Shown here piece by piece: positions 19,163 to 29,600 of a stretch of 64,000 bases of DNA. Each line of letters opens with the position of its first letter. Position 1 is the stretch's first letter. The notes beneath the pieces are model-generated. The model saw nothing but the letters and a program-made list of their open reading frames with translations. It was not told the DNA's origin and did not search any database. This DNA is from Bacteroidales bacterium KHT7 (GTDB lineage: Bacteria > Bacteroidota > Bacteroidia > Bacteroidales > Bacteroidaceae): NCBI GenBank assembly GCA_900102385.1, contig FNBQ01000021.1, positions 1 through 64,000 on the forward strand. Direction: 5' to 3'. The translations under genes and the position numbers were made by a program.

Positions 19163-21004
19163 CTATTGCGCTTCTACCGGCAGAATGTCTTTCTTGCCGT
19201 TGTTGCGCCATTTCATGTTCTTGCCGTTCTGATTTGTGCCGAATTTCTCCTCGGTACAGTTGTTGTTCTCGATAACGAAACCGTCTGTTGCCTCGTCGCA
19301 ATAGATGTAGAAGACTCTGTCGTTTGTGGCATAAGGCGCAGCACCGTATTCTTTTATTATATTGTTGCTGATGACCGAGTTAGGCTGATTACTAAGCGTG
19401 TAGATTCCGCCGGCATCGTGCAGCTGTTCGGCAAACAGTTTTATGATGTTATTGGTGATGCGGTTGTTCTTCATGTCCGATTTCAAAGCCGTCCAGCCCC
19501 AGCCAACGCAGATTCCGCTCCAGTTGCAATGGTTTATCGTGTTGCTGTCTATGTTGATGTCAGAAACATAACCGGCATTTATCGCCGCGCATCCCCAATC
19601 CTCGCCAGTCGCGCTGACTATCAGATTGTCTTTTATCGTTATTCCTGAGCAGATTTCGCCGGCGTTTGCGGCTTTGTACGGAACGTGAGTTTCGAATCCG
19701 CCCGACGGAAATGCTCCGACCATGATTGCCGTTCCGCCGATGCTTTCGAAGATGCAATTTTGGACGGTGGAATTCTTGCATCCCCACTCAAAGTCGATGG
19801 CGGTAGAGGCCATATAGTTGAAGTTGCAATTGCTGAATGTCACGTTGTTTGCTCCTCTCACCGAGATTGCCGCTCCCGGACGGCAAATCCACGCTTGGTT
19901 TTCGAGCGATGCCTTTTCCGGCAATCCCGGAACTTCGAGTTTGTAGGCATCGACAATCGGGAATCCACCTTGCAGAGTAACGTTTCCGAAGTAACTTGGA
20001 CGAAGCCATGCCGTATGGGCAAATGTCACGTTCTTGAAGACGATGTTGCTGACTTGACGAGAAAGCGTTCCGTCGATTTTTATAAGCGTCTGCAACGCTG
20101 GAGCGACAAGCCCATCAGGACATACATCTGCGTTTTCGCTCGTCTTTTTAAACAGTTTTTTTCCGAAGAAAGGCTCGGCGCAATAGTATATTTTGTGGGT
20201 AGAACGGTCTTGATACCATTCGCCAGGCTCGTCAACCAGACACAAGCCATTGTTCAGACTGAAGGCAGAACTTCCGTTTTCTCCGCCTACAACCGGTTGC
20301 GGCCACGGATGTTCAAATTCAATTCTGCTTTCCGGCTCGTGAAATGATACGCGAGTCTTCTCACCCTCGACAATCATGTCCTTAATGCGTAGGGTTGCCG
20401 TTGCCCACCGCTGAACGATGTGCATCTCTATCTGCTTTTCTTTTTTCAAATCCTCGATATTTGCCGGAGTAGGAATCACGATTTCACGCTTCTCCTTGTC
20501 AAAATCGATAATTCTGTCGTACGTTCCGTCGTTCTGAATATTTGATGCCCGGTTTATTCCCAGTCTGGCATAGTAAAGTTGCCTTATCTCGAGCGGATGA
20601 GTGCCTACAATCGGGGCATCAAACTCGTAGATATTCCCTTTTCTTTCGCCTTTTTTTAACTCAATTCCGCCGCTAATCCACGAGCCATCTCCGTCTACAA
20701 TCGTAGGCGAAGTCGTTGTGCCGCTGTCTTCTGGGCGGATAAACAGCGGTTCTGAAAGATAATGTATTCCCTTGCGCAGATGAATGGTTATGCCGTTGTT
20801 TGCCTCCGGCAACTTCAGCCTGCGCCATTCTCTTGCAATTCTAAATGCTTGTGCCAATGATTTTACTGGCTCATTAAAAGTGCCGTTTGCTTTGTCGTTT
20901 CCATTGGTTGCATCAACATAAATATCTCCGGCGGAAATGGAATTAAAAGAGATAAACAGACAACAAATCGATACGAATATACGTTTTAAATGAAGCCTTT
21001 TCAT
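19163..21004 (-). CDS. secreted right-handed beta-helix protein, probable carbohydrate-active enzyme
   Basis: 613 residues from the ATG at 21004, with a signal peptide ending near SISAGDIYVD. The first part (GDIYVDATNGNDKANGTFNEPVKSLAQA) is the usual opening of beta-helix glycosidases and lyases. A beta-sandwich-like insert contains RQLYYARLGINRAS. The second half is a run of beta-helix coils with Asn ladders (NNVTFSNCNFNYM, CSGITIKDNLIVS, SDINIDSNTINHC, NSVISNNIIKEYG). The layout recalls GH141-type enzymes, but GH110, GH120 and polysaccharide lyases share the fold, and I cannot fix the substrate or catalytic residues. It is divergent from the porin gene over a 59-bp promoter region and shows no other polysaccharide-utilisation genes next to it. 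Confidence 0.75.
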   Translation of the reverse strand: MKRLHLKRIFVSICCLFISFNSISAGDIYVDATNGNDKANGTFNEPVKSLAQAFRIAREWRRLKLPEANNGITIHLRKGIHYLSEPLFIRPEDSGTTTSPTIVDGDGSWISGGIELKKGERKGNIYEFDAPIVGTHPLEIRQLYYARLGINRASNIQNDGTYDRIIDFDKEKREIVIPTPANIEDLKKEKQIEMHIVQRWATATLRIKDMIVEGEKTRVSFHEPESRIEFEHPWPQPVVGGENGSSAFSLNNGLCLVDEPGEWYQDRSTHKIYYCAEPFFGKKLFKKTSENADVCPDGLVAPALQTLIKIDGTLSRQVSNIVFKNVTFAHTAWLRPSYFGNVTLQGGFPIVDAYKLEVPGLPEKASLENQAWICRPGAAISVRGANNVTFSNCNFNYMASTAIDFEWGCKNSTVQNCIFESIGGTAIMVGAFPSGGFETHVPYKAANAGEICSGITIKDNLIVSATGEDWGCAAINAGYVSDINIDSNTINHCNWSGICVGWGWTALKSDMKNNRITNNIIKLFAEQLHDAGGIYTLSNQPNSVISNNIIKEYGAAPYATNDRVFYIYCDEATDGFVIENNNCTEEKFGTNQNGKNMKWRNNGKKDILPVEAQ

Positions 21005-21026
21005 AATTTTACAAGTATTTGATTTA

Positions 21027-21054
21027 CAAATATAATTATTTTGCACTATCTTTG
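21027..21054. promoter_or_regulatory. overlapping divergent promoters (beta-helix protein / porin)
   Basis: Minus strand: TATATTTG at 21034-21027, 23 bp from the ATG at 21004. Plus strand: TATCTTTG at 21047-21054, with TTTA at 21023-21026 at the expected 20-bp spacing. The two promoters interleave, so polymerase bound at one would occlude the other. The porin ATG at 21064 is 9 bp past its -7 box, leaving a leader of only a few bases. Confidence 0.55.
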
Positions 21055-21063
21055 CACAGAAAT

Positions 21064-23211
21064 ATGAAGAATTTTTTTTATATATGTTTTTTTTGTGCCC
21101 TTGCGCCAGTCTCTGCAGCGGCACAAAGTTTGTTGAATAGTGACGGAACAGTCGTCACAGATCAGTATGGTGAACGTGTTGACAACGGAGACAGCCTTCG
21201 TCACGACGATGACAAAGTTGTTCCTGTTGATGTGAGGCAGTGGACTATCGACCGTCGTTTTGGCGACAGAACTGCTGTCGATGCCGACACAGCCCGAATA
21301 AACTTCTACAATACGGTCTTCCCCGAGGGGATGACGGGACACTACAACCATATCGGAACGCTCGGTTCTCCGCGCATTTCGCGCATTTACATGGAACGAG
21401 AGCATAACACTAACATGTTCTTCACCGACCCGCTCGACTTCTTCATGACAAAACCGACAAACTATCTGTTTTCTGATACGAAATCGCCATATACCAATAT
21501 AACCTATCATAGTGCAGGCGATAAGAACGATGGCGACGACTGGCTCACGATAAAGTTTGCCACAAGTGCAAATAAGTATTGGGGCGGCGGATTCAAGTTC
21601 GATTATCTGTACTCGCGAGGATTCTATGTAAGTCAGTCATCGTCATACATGAACGGCTCGCTGCATCTCTATCATCTTGGCGACAAGTATCAGATGCAGT
21701 TTCTTTACAGTCATAATCACATGAAAATGGCTGAAAATGGTGGACTTACCGACGATTATTACATCATCGACCCTTCGCGTTTTTCAAGGTCGTACAATAG
21801 TACAGACATCCCTACATATCTGGAACGAAACCTATGGCAGAGAAATGATAACAATCTGATTTTCTTGACTCATCGATACAACCTTGGATTTAATCGCGAG
21901 GTTGGCGATTCGGTAAACAAAAAACTTGAGTTCGTACCAGTTACGAGCTTTATTCATACGCTCGACATTCAGAATAACGACCACGTTTTGATTGGCGGCA
22001 ATATTCCTGCAAACTTCATAGACAGCATTTATAATCCGAGCAAACTTTTAGGCGATGACATCAACGATAAGGCAAAGACTCTGCTCGTTAAGAATACGTT
22101 TGCCATCAGTCTTCTCGAAGGATTCAATAAATATGCCGTGGCAGGAATAAAGGCTTTCATCTCACACGAGTTCCGCAGGTTCGGCTATCAGACTTGGAGA
22201 CAGACGAAAAGCGTTGAATATCTGTTCTCTGACTACACGGCAGATCATGTGTACGAATCGTACATCGACCCTACGATGAAATATGACACCCAGAACGATG
22301 TGAGAATAGGCGGTCAGTTGGTACGTGCACATGGTGAGCACGTAAACTACAATGTTACAGGCGAATATGCCATTACAGGCGATAACTTCGGCGAGTATAA
22401 CCTCAATGGAAATGCCGATTTGAACGTGAAGGTTCTGAACGATACGCTCGGACTTCATGTCAGCGGACTTATCGATAACTTTGCGCCGTCGTATTACATG
22501 ACGACGTTCAGCTCGCGCCTGAAATCTTGGGGAACAAGCAGAGATGCCAAGTTCTCGCTTGATAATATGACGAGAATGCGTTTGCAGGGAACTTTGTCGT
22601 CTGAGCGCACTCGCACCCGTCTGACAGCCGCTGTTGAGAACATCAAAAACTATGCTTATTTCTACAACGACAGCAATACGCAGCGCGACAACAATGGTCT
22701 GATTACCGCCTACAACAACAGCGTTGCCGTTGGACAGTACGACAAAAACATTCAGATTGTGAGTGCAAAACTCGAACAGAATTTCAAGCTCGGAGTGTTC
22801 CATCTCGACAACGAAGTAACGTATCAGTACACAAAAGACGACAATATTATTCCGCTGCCATCGTGGAATTTCTATCATAATTTTTATGTTGATGTAGCCT
22901 TGTCGCACAAGGTTCTGAAGTTGCAGATGGGCGTCGATTTAAAGTATTTCACGAAGTATTACGCTCTCGAATATTCGCCAATCGTCGGCCAGTACATGAA
23001 CCAGGGTCAGAACGAGGCAGACAGGGTTAAAATCGGCGGATTTCCGTTTGCAAACGCCTACATGAACTTCTTCTTGAAGCGTCTGCGCTTCTATGTAACA
23101 TACACCAACCTCTTCGAAGGTTCAGGCAACTCGATGAACTTTACCGTTCCACACTACGCCATGAACCCAAGCATGCTGAGGTTCGGTCTTTCTTGGAACT
23201 TCTATGATTGA
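21064..23211 (+). CDS. putative porin (Bacteroidota outer-membrane beta-barrel family)
   Basis: 715 residues from the ATG at 21064, with a signal peptide MKNFFYICFFCALAPVSAAAQ. The promoter position rules out the longer frame from 21019. The sequence fits the Bacteroidota putative-porin family (PF14121 type): an N-terminal segment about the substrate of a folded barrel (GTLGSPRISRIYMER, FFMTKPTNYLFSDTKSPYTNITYHSAGDK), followed by many amphipathic strands and ending in LRFGLSWNFYD with a C-terminal aromatic, as expected for a BAM substrate. It should sit in the outer membrane. It overlaps the next gene by 8 bp, so porin and solute-binding protein are co-translated and may act on one substrate. 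Confidence 0.85.
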   Translation: MKNFFYICFFCALAPVSAAAQSLLNSDGTVVTDQYGERVDNGDSLRHDDDKVVPVDVRQWTIDRRFGDRTAVDADTARINFYNTVFPEGMTGHYNHIGTLGSPRISRIYMEREHNTNMFFTDPLDFFMTKPTNYLFSDTKSPYTNITYHSAGDKNDGDDWLTIKFATSANKYWGGGFKFDYLYSRGFYVSQSSSYMNGSLHLYHLGDKYQMQFLYSHNHMKMAENGGLTDDYYIIDPSRFSRSYNSTDIPTYLERNLWQRNDNNLIFLTHRYNLGFNREVGDSVNKKLEFVPVTSFIHTLDIQNNDHVLIGGNIPANFIDSIYNPSKLLGDDINDKAKTLLVKNTFAISLLEGFNKYAVAGIKAFISHEFRRFGYQTWRQTKSVEYLFSDYTADHVYESYIDPTMKYDTQNDVRIGGQLVRAHGEHVNYNVTGEYAITGDNFGEYNLNGNADLNVKVLNDTLGLHVSGLIDNFAPSYYMTTFSSRLKSWGTSRDAKFSLDNMTRMRLQGTLSSERTRTRLTAAVENIKNYAYFYNDSNTQRDNNGLITAYNNSVAVGQYDKNIQIVSAKLEQNFKLGVFHLDNEVTYQYTKDDNIIPLPSWNFYHNFYVDVALSHKVLKLQMGVDLKYFTKYYALEYSPIVGQYMNQGQNEADRVKIGGFPFANAYMNFFLKRLRFYVTYTNLFEGSGNSMNFTVPHYAMNPSMLRFGLSWNFYD

Positions 23212-24055
23212 TATCGAAAAAATCCGAAAGCACAAGAAGGCGATAAAGATTGCGCTGCTATGTGCTGTTGTCCTTGCCTTTGCAGGAGTATTCCTTTTTG
23301 TGCAGAGAATTGCGCTGAACCGTGATTATGCACGCATTCAGAGAGCCGGCACGCTGAAAGTAACGTGCGAGTATGCCGACGGAGTTTTCTTTTCTGGCGA
23401 GAACGGCGAATCGGGTTTTCACTACGAGTTGATAAAGGCTTTTGCCGAGAGCCACGACCTTACGCTGAGCATCAATGCCTCGAGTTCGTACGAGCAGATG
23501 TACAAGCAACTGAAAGAAGGTGCGTGCGACCTCATCGCCTCGCCTATCCCGATGGTCGAGACGTCCGAGAAGGATTCGATTTTCGTGCTTACGAATCCGG
23601 TGTGCATAAACAGTATTGTGCTGGTTCAGAGAGCTTTCAATCCTGACGATTCGACAAAATACGTTAAAAGCGCGATGGAACTCGAAAACAGAACGCTCTA
23701 CATTCCGAAAAGTTCGCCTTACATTATGCGACTCGAAAATCTGCAAGACGAAATCGGGGCAAACGTAAATATCGGCAGAATAAACAAATACGGCACGGAA
23801 CAACTTCTTGCCCTTGTAGCCCACGATGATATCGACTACACCGTTTGCGATGCGAATATCGCCCGGCAATATTCAGCCGATTATCCTCAACTTGATTTTA
23901 GCAAAAAGCTGAGTTTCAATCAGTTCTATTCGTGGGCGGTACACAAGTCGAGCACGGGCCTGCTCAGAGAACTTAACGAATGGCTCGACAAGTACAAAAA
24001 GACTGACGAGTACCGGGAACTTCTGAAAAAATATGGCTTCACGGTTGTGGAATAA
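23204..24055 (+). CDS. membrane-anchored periplasmic solute-binding protein (SBP_bac_3 / MltF-N-like)
   Basis: 283 residues. A single hydrophobic anchor is at about 15-36 (IKIALLCAVVLAFAGVFLFV), then a type 3 solute-binding fold: GTLKVTCEYADGVFFSGENGESGFHYELIKAFAESHDLTLSI, LKEGACDLIASPIPM, DDIDYTVCDANIARQYSADYP and a C-terminal LRELNEWLDKYKKTDEYRELLKKYG. There is no ABC permease nearby. Bacteroidota encode such domains alone or as the N-terminus of MltF murein transglycosylases. This one lacks the lytic transglycosylase half, ending soon after the binding domain. It overlaps the porin by 8 bp. Ligand unknown; amino acids or muropeptide-derived compounds are plausible from the family. Confidence 0.75.
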   Translation: MIDIEKIRKHKKAIKIALLCAVVLAFAGVFLFVQRIALNRDYARIQRAGTLKVTCEYADGVFFSGENGESGFHYELIKAFAESHDLTLSINASSSYEQMYKQLKEGACDLIASPIPMVETSEKDSIFVLTNPVCINSIVLVQRAFNPDDSTKYVKSAMELENRTLYIPKSSPYIMRLENLQDEIGANVNIGRINKYGTEQLLALVAHDDIDYTVCDANIARQYSADYPQLDFSKKLSFNQFYSWAVHKSSTGLLRELNEWLDKYKKTDEYRELLKKYGFTVVE

Positions 24056-24065
24056 GACATTTTTT

Positions 24066-24100
24066 AAAGGGTTACGCTTCTTTTTTAGCCGTAACCTTTT
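24066..24100 (+). terminator. terminator after the porin/solute-binding operon
   Basis: 11-bp stem aaagggttacg/cgtaacctttt with one G-U pair, then ATTTTG. It lies 10 bp past the stop. Confidence 0.7.
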
Positions 24101-24163
24101 ATTTTGACCGGAAAATAAGGCACATAGAGATATGCCACCTAATTATAATTGAGTTTTTTTTAG

Positions 24164-24171
24164 TAACTTTG
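24164..24171 (+). promoter_or_regulatory. -7 promoter element of the TonB-dependent receptor gene
   Basis: TAACTTTG followed by CGC, giving a leader of about 32 nt to the ATG at 24210. I see no room for, or conserved box of, a cobalamin riboswitch. Confidence 0.45.
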
Positions 24172-24209
24172 CGCGCTCTTAAAAAGACAAAACACAATAC
24201 ACTTATTAT

Positions 24210-26480
24210 ATGAGATTTATTTTTTTGATTATTACCTCCCTTATGGCGATGACTGTGTTTGGTCAGGATGCACACATTTTAGGTCATGTGTCAGATGAGC
24301 AGGGAGAATGTATGCGTTACGTTACAATTAAGTTGAAGGGAACATCCATCGGCACAATATCAGATGAAACAGGACACTATTTTCTGAAAGATATTCCTAT
24401 AGGACAGCAGACCGTCGTGTTCTCGTACATGGGTTACATTACAGAAGAACGCACCGTGAATCTGAAGAAAGACCAGATGCTTGAACTGAACATAAAGATG
24501 CGCGAGGAATCTTTCTTGGTAGACAACGTTGTTGTTACGGCAAACAAATATCAGACTAAAAGCAAGGAGGCTGCAAGCATCGTAAACGTGGTATCGCCTG
24601 TTCTATTCGAGATGACCAATGCGCATAGCATGGCTGACGTTCTGAACTATCAGACTGGCTTGAGAGTTGAACAGACTTGCTCGAACTGCGGATTGCCACA
24701 ACTCCGCATCAACGGTCTTGAGGGGCAGTATTCGCAGATTCTGATGGATTCGCGTCCGATCTTCTCGTCGCTTGCATCGGTCTACGGACTTGAGCAGATT
24801 CCGGCAGGAATGGTTGACCGCGTTGAAATTATCCGCGGAGGCGGCTCGGCTCTCTACGGCGCAAATGCCATCGGTGGAGTTGTGAACATCATCACAAAAG
24901 AGCCTACGCGCAACTTCGTAAATGTGCAGCACAACTCGTCGCTTGTGGGAAAAGACAGTTACGACATCAACACCGCTTTCAATGCATCGGTAATTACCGA
25001 CAACAGCAATATGGGTCTGTTTGTGTTCGGTGTTCAGCGCAATCGCAAGCAGTACGACCATAACGGCGACGGATTCTCGAATATTCCGTTGCTTAACAGC
25101 ACTACGGCAGGACTCAGAAGTTTCTTCAAGACATCTGATTATGCAAAAATCACAGCCGAATATCATCATGTCGGCGAATATCGAAGAGGCGGATGCAACA
25201 TCGACCTTCCCGCTCATGAGACAGACCTTGCCGAGCAGTTGCGACACAATATCGATGCTGGCTCGCTGCGATGGGACTATTATTCGCCAGACGACCGCCA
25301 TTACCTGTCTCTCTATAGTAGCCTTCAGCACATAGGTCGCGAAAGTTACTTCGGAACAAACAAGAATCTTGACGCCTACGGAAGCACGCAAGACTTCACG
25401 GCAGTTGGCGGAACGCAATACCGATATTCGTATCCTTTTGTAAAAGAACTAAAGGGCGATATCAGCGCAGGACTCGAATACACTTTCAATCACCTGCACG
25501 ACCGTATTCTTGGCTACGGACGCGATATGAGGCAGGATGTAAAGATTGCAGGCGGATATCTTCAGAATGAATGGAAAAAACAGCAGATAAGCATTCTTAT
25601 GGGTGCGCGAATAGAGAAGCACAACATGCTTCATAACGTGGTGCTATCGCCAAGAGCCAACGTCAGATATACTCCTGTCGAAGATATGATTTTCCGCGTT
25701 TCGTACGCAAGCGGATACAGAGCACCACAGGCATACGACGAGGATTTGCACGTCGGAGCCGTGGGCGGAGAGGTTTCTCTCATCAGCATCGACCCAAATC
25801 TGAAGCCTGAATATTCGCACAGCATCAGCGGTAGCGCAGACCTTTATCATCACTTCGGAAAGTGGGACACAAACCTTACTATTGAGGGCTTCTACACCCG
25901 TTTGAACGATGTCTTTGCCTTGACTGAAAACGGTCACGACGAAAAGGGAAATCTGCTACTCACTCGCGTAAACTCAGCAGGAGCATACGTTGGCGGCATA
26001 AACATCGAAGGAAAAGTTGGCTATCGCAAGACTTTCATGCTTCAGGGAGGCGTAACGTTGCAGAGAAGCCGCTATCTCGCCGATTTCACTTGGAGTAACA
26101 ACCCGAACATAGAGCCGCAGCGCAGAATGTTCCGCACTCCAGACAAATACGGTTATTTCCTTGTCAGATACAGCCCTATTCACCCGCTCTCGTTCACGGT
26201 TGACGGAAAGGTTACTGGCGACATGCTTGTGCAGCATATGGCTGGATATATTGCTGAGGACGAAGAAGTGCAGTCCGAAAGTTTCTTCGAGATGGGTGCA
26301 AAGATTTCATACGAAGTTCATCTTTACAAGCACTACACTCTTGAGTTCAGCACGGGAGTAAAAAACATGTTCAACCAGTATCAGAAAGACTTAGACAGAG
26401 GCATGGATAAGGATGCCGGATACATCTACGGTCCTGCCCTTCCAAGAACATTCTACCTCGGTTTCAATCTGAAGATTTAA
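24210..26480 (+). CDS. TonB-dependent outer-membrane receptor (BtuB/CirA-like)
   Basis: 756 residues. A signal peptide ends near MTVFGQDA. Residues about 22-100 are a carboxypeptidase-regulatory-like domain (HILGHVSDEQGECMRYVTIKLKGTSIGTISDETGHYFLKDIP). The plug follows at about 115-225 (LVDNVVVTANKYQTKSKEAASIVNVVSP, then IPAGMVDRVEIIRGGGSALYGANAIGGVVNIITK), then a 22-stranded barrel that includes FRVSYASGYRAPQAYDEDLHVG and ends with FYLGFNLKI. A CSNCG motif sits in the plug just before LPQLRINGLEGQYSQILMDS. The size and lack of a SusD partner point to a metal, siderophore, heme or cobalamin receptor and not a glycan one. The gene is monocistronic with a strong terminator. The substrate cannot be assigned. 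Confidence 0.88.
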   Translation: MRFIFLIITSLMAMTVFGQDAHILGHVSDEQGECMRYVTIKLKGTSIGTISDETGHYFLKDIPIGQQTVVFSYMGYITEERTVNLKKDQMLELNIKMREESFLVDNVVVTANKYQTKSKEAASIVNVVSPVLFEMTNAHSMADVLNYQTGLRVEQTCSNCGLPQLRINGLEGQYSQILMDSRPIFSSLASVYGLEQIPAGMVDRVEIIRGGGSALYGANAIGGVVNIITKEPTRNFVNVQHNSSLVGKDSYDINTAFNASVITDNSNMGLFVFGVQRNRKQYDHNGDGFSNIPLLNSTTAGLRSFFKTSDYAKITAEYHHVGEYRRGGCNIDLPAHETDLAEQLRHNIDAGSLRWDYYSPDDRHYLSLYSSLQHIGRESYFGTNKNLDAYGSTQDFTAVGGTQYRYSYPFVKELKGDISAGLEYTFNHLHDRILGYGRDMRQDVKIAGGYLQNEWKKQQISILMGARIEKHNMLHNVVLSPRANVRYTPVEDMIFRVSYASGYRAPQAYDEDLHVGAVGGEVSLISIDPNLKPEYSHSISGSADLYHHFGKWDTNLTIEGFYTRLNDVFALTENGHDEKGNLLLTRVNSAGAYVGGINIEGKVGYRKTFMLQGGVTLQRSRYLADFTWSNNPNIEPQRRMFRTPDKYGYFLVRYSPIHPLSFTVDGKVTGDMLVQHMAGYIAEDEEVQSESFFEMGAKISYEVHLYKHYTLEFSTGVKNMFNQYQKDLDRGMDKDAGYIYGPALPRTFYLGFNLKI

Positions 26481-26499
26481 ATCAGCTTCATAAGAAAAA

Positions 26500-26539
26500 A
26501 ATAACGTCGGATTTTCGTATTTGAAAGTCCGACGTTATT
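26500..26539 (+). terminator. terminator after the TonB-dependent receptor
   Basis: Perfect 12-bp stem AATAACGTCGGA/TCCGACGTTATT with a T run directly after. The A run on the 5' side would allow it to work in both directions. Confidence 0.85.
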
Positions 26540-26641
26540 TTTTATGTCACATTTCTGTCTTCTAAAAGTATATAAAAAATATGTGGACTGATGCCAGCCC
26601 ACATGTCAAACTCTTCTAAGAACGGTATCAAACTAACGATA

Positions 26642-29600
26642 TTATCGTTGCAATGTGATGCCCATCAGTCCGGCAACGACATTGTTGCTTAGCGTGCGTA
26701 ATCTGATGTATTTCAGTCGCTTCGATTTGTCCAGCGGAACATCAAGAAGAATTCCTGCGCCGCCGTCAATCATAACCTGAGCACCTTTTGCGCCAAGTTC
26801 GTTTTGCAGATTATTGCTAACTTTTCCACTCTTCAGACAGAGGCGGTATTGCGACTCGGCATTTCGGTTGAATGCCAGTCCGTCCTCGTAGAACGCCTGC
26901 TCTATCGGAGCCCAGTTTACAGGACTGTAGAGTGGATATTTCTGTATCGTTCCATCGGTATAAAGAAACTCCACAACGGCATTGTTAATGTTACATTGCA
27001 TCGGATTTGTAGAGCCTGCCATCATCAGGTAGGCGTGCGATGCCTTTCCGCTTACGCTTATGAGCGATTCGTTTGGATAATTATCGAACAACGAGGTGTA
27101 GACAATATTGTTTCCTTCCTTCGGAGAAAGCCATTTTATGCCGTTTGGCGCAGTAAATATGCTATCATTTATCGCCTTGCGCAGACCGCTGTCGTCAATG
27201 TTTACAGTATCTTTAGGATGGCACCACTCCGAATATCCGTGGATAGGAATCGTAAGCGTGGTATAAGGCGAACGCGGCGATTCGTATCTGTTTCTGAATA
27301 TGTCGGTTACCTTTGCGTTAAAGTGCTTGCTGATGTCGATAGGCTCGAGCGCATCGACGTTGATATCGCTGAATTGGCCGGCTATAAGCGACGATTTGTC
27401 TCGCTCGCTCTCGTCGAGTGCGGTAGAAATCCACCACGCTCTGTTTTCTTGCTGAAGAAGAGCCAAGCCCGTGTTCAGTCTCACGACCTTTGCCTTGCTC
27501 TTGCTAATCTCGCTGCCCTTGCCTTTCAGTTCGATGCTCACCTTCTGTCCTGCTTTTGCAAGCAATTTGAATATAACATGAGGCATGTCGAAACTCTCGT
27601 TGTCGCATCTGTAGTCAAGAATCTGACAGCCGTTTTTGATGTCGAACTTTGTGTATCTTGCAGGAATTCTTAGCGTTACGGTATCAACGTTTGCAAAGTT
27701 ATGCTTTATCTCGTACTTGTCCGATGCTCCCTCGCGTTTGAAACTGTAAAAGATGTCGGGCGTGGTGATGTCGGCATTTGCCCAATCTTTCGGAAAGCCC
27801 GGATTTATGGTTAGTCTGCGATGCAAGGCATCTGGCTTTATGCCGAAAAGTCCTTGAACAACCAAGCGCGATGCTACTCCTACTGGGTCGCCGAAATCGC
27901 GGTAGCACTCGCCTCTCGCTGCGTCATAATAACTTATCTGACCGATATTTCCGGGACTACAGCCCATGTACATTCCGTCGAGAATGCAGCCCTTCATCAG
28001 TTTGAAACCAGCCTCTTTGTTGCCTGCCTGAAAGAATGCGAGCGCGGTGTGCATAACCTCGGCAAAAGCCACATTATTTACGCTCCAATCGTATGGCATC
28101 CAATTAGACGACGAGATTGTGGCATAATCGCCGGCGTTAATCATCTCATCATCCTTCGTAATTCCGTTCGATTTTATTGGAATATGCGGAATGTTGTTTG
28201 TTACATATTCGGTTGCACGATAAGCCTGATGCGGCGTTGCGATGTCGCTGTCTATGGCGTGATAAACTGTCCAGACAGCAGGCGCGTCATGCTGACGTTT
28301 CAGACCAATATTATCGTTGTATTCAGCCCACACGCCGCGGTCGTTCATCCACAGTTTGCTGTTTATCGCCTTCAGAATTTCCTCCGCCTCGGTGCGGTAT
28401 GGAGTTGCGTCCTCGCCTATCAGTTCGGCAATTTCGGCTGCCATCTTGTTGGCTCGATAATTATATGCTGTTGAGTGAGTTACGTCACCACTATCGTAAT
28501 AGAGACCGTCGCTTGCCCAGATGCACGCATATGCGTCATAAAGATGATTGTTATCGGGGTCGAAGTTTCGTTTTTCCCATGCCAGATGCAGCTTAAGTTT
28601 TTGCCACATCTCTCGGGCAAAATCGAGGTCGCCAGTCCAGTTTAGATGCCACAGAAGTTCGTCTATGTAGCACAGATTCATGTCGTAATGATTCATGTTG
28701 TCAGCCTTGTTCGGATAGCGGCAGATGTAGCCGTTGCTATACATAGGCGAACCCCACTTTTTCTCGGCACGCGCGGAATTCAAGGCAGCATCCTGCATCG
28801 GATGACTGAATTTTTGCTCAACATTTGTAACCATGCTTTCGGCATAGTTGCTGAAATGCGTTCTTGCGCGGTCGTGCCAGCCAAGAAAGTCGCCCGAGTA
28901 ACCCGCTCTCCACCCCGGAAGTTGAACACGCCATCCCACAGCCCCGTGCAACCACACTTTTTCATCCCAAATACCGTCGGCAGCAGATGTAAGGACGCCG
29001 CCAAGAGTGTTAAGAAATTTATCTGGAGTATTTATAACTACTTGATTGGCAAGATGGTTGCTTTGTAACTGAGTAACGGCAAAGAGCATTTTCCCATCGT
29101 TAAGAGGCATCTTTGCAACCGAACCATCGTTATATCTTATATATATTTCCTTTTCTGGCTTTATCTCGGTTGTCATTAGCGGTTCGTGCTCCTTCGAAGC
29201 CTCAAAAAAGTTGGGCGTGGTTTCTACGCCCATGTCGCCATTTCGGTAAAGATGTTTCGCCTCAATCATCGAAACAACACAGCTTATATACGAGCCTTCG
29301 GGCATTTTGTTGCAGACAATCCGCCAGATAGCCTCGTCGTTGTCGTAACAGCACATAGCCGTCATGTCAATATCGATTCCGAGCGATGAGTTTCTTATGT
29401 AATATTTTCTCTGTCCGGGAAAGTAGTATGCTGTACAAAGTTCCAGTTCGTCGAAGTTCAGCCTCTTGCCGTCTGCCAGATGCAGAAAGAACTGGATGTT
29501 TCTCTTTTCTTTTTTTGTGAAGGTGGCAAACACAGGTCGGTCGCTTGTCTCGAGTCTGAAATCGGAGTGTCCGCCATATAGAGCGCGAGTGTATCTGTTT

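Noticed and set aside
24056-24209. Cobalamin riboswitch before the TonB-dependent receptor
   Set aside because: After the terminator and promoter only about 32 nt of leader remain, far too short, and no conserved B12 box is visible.
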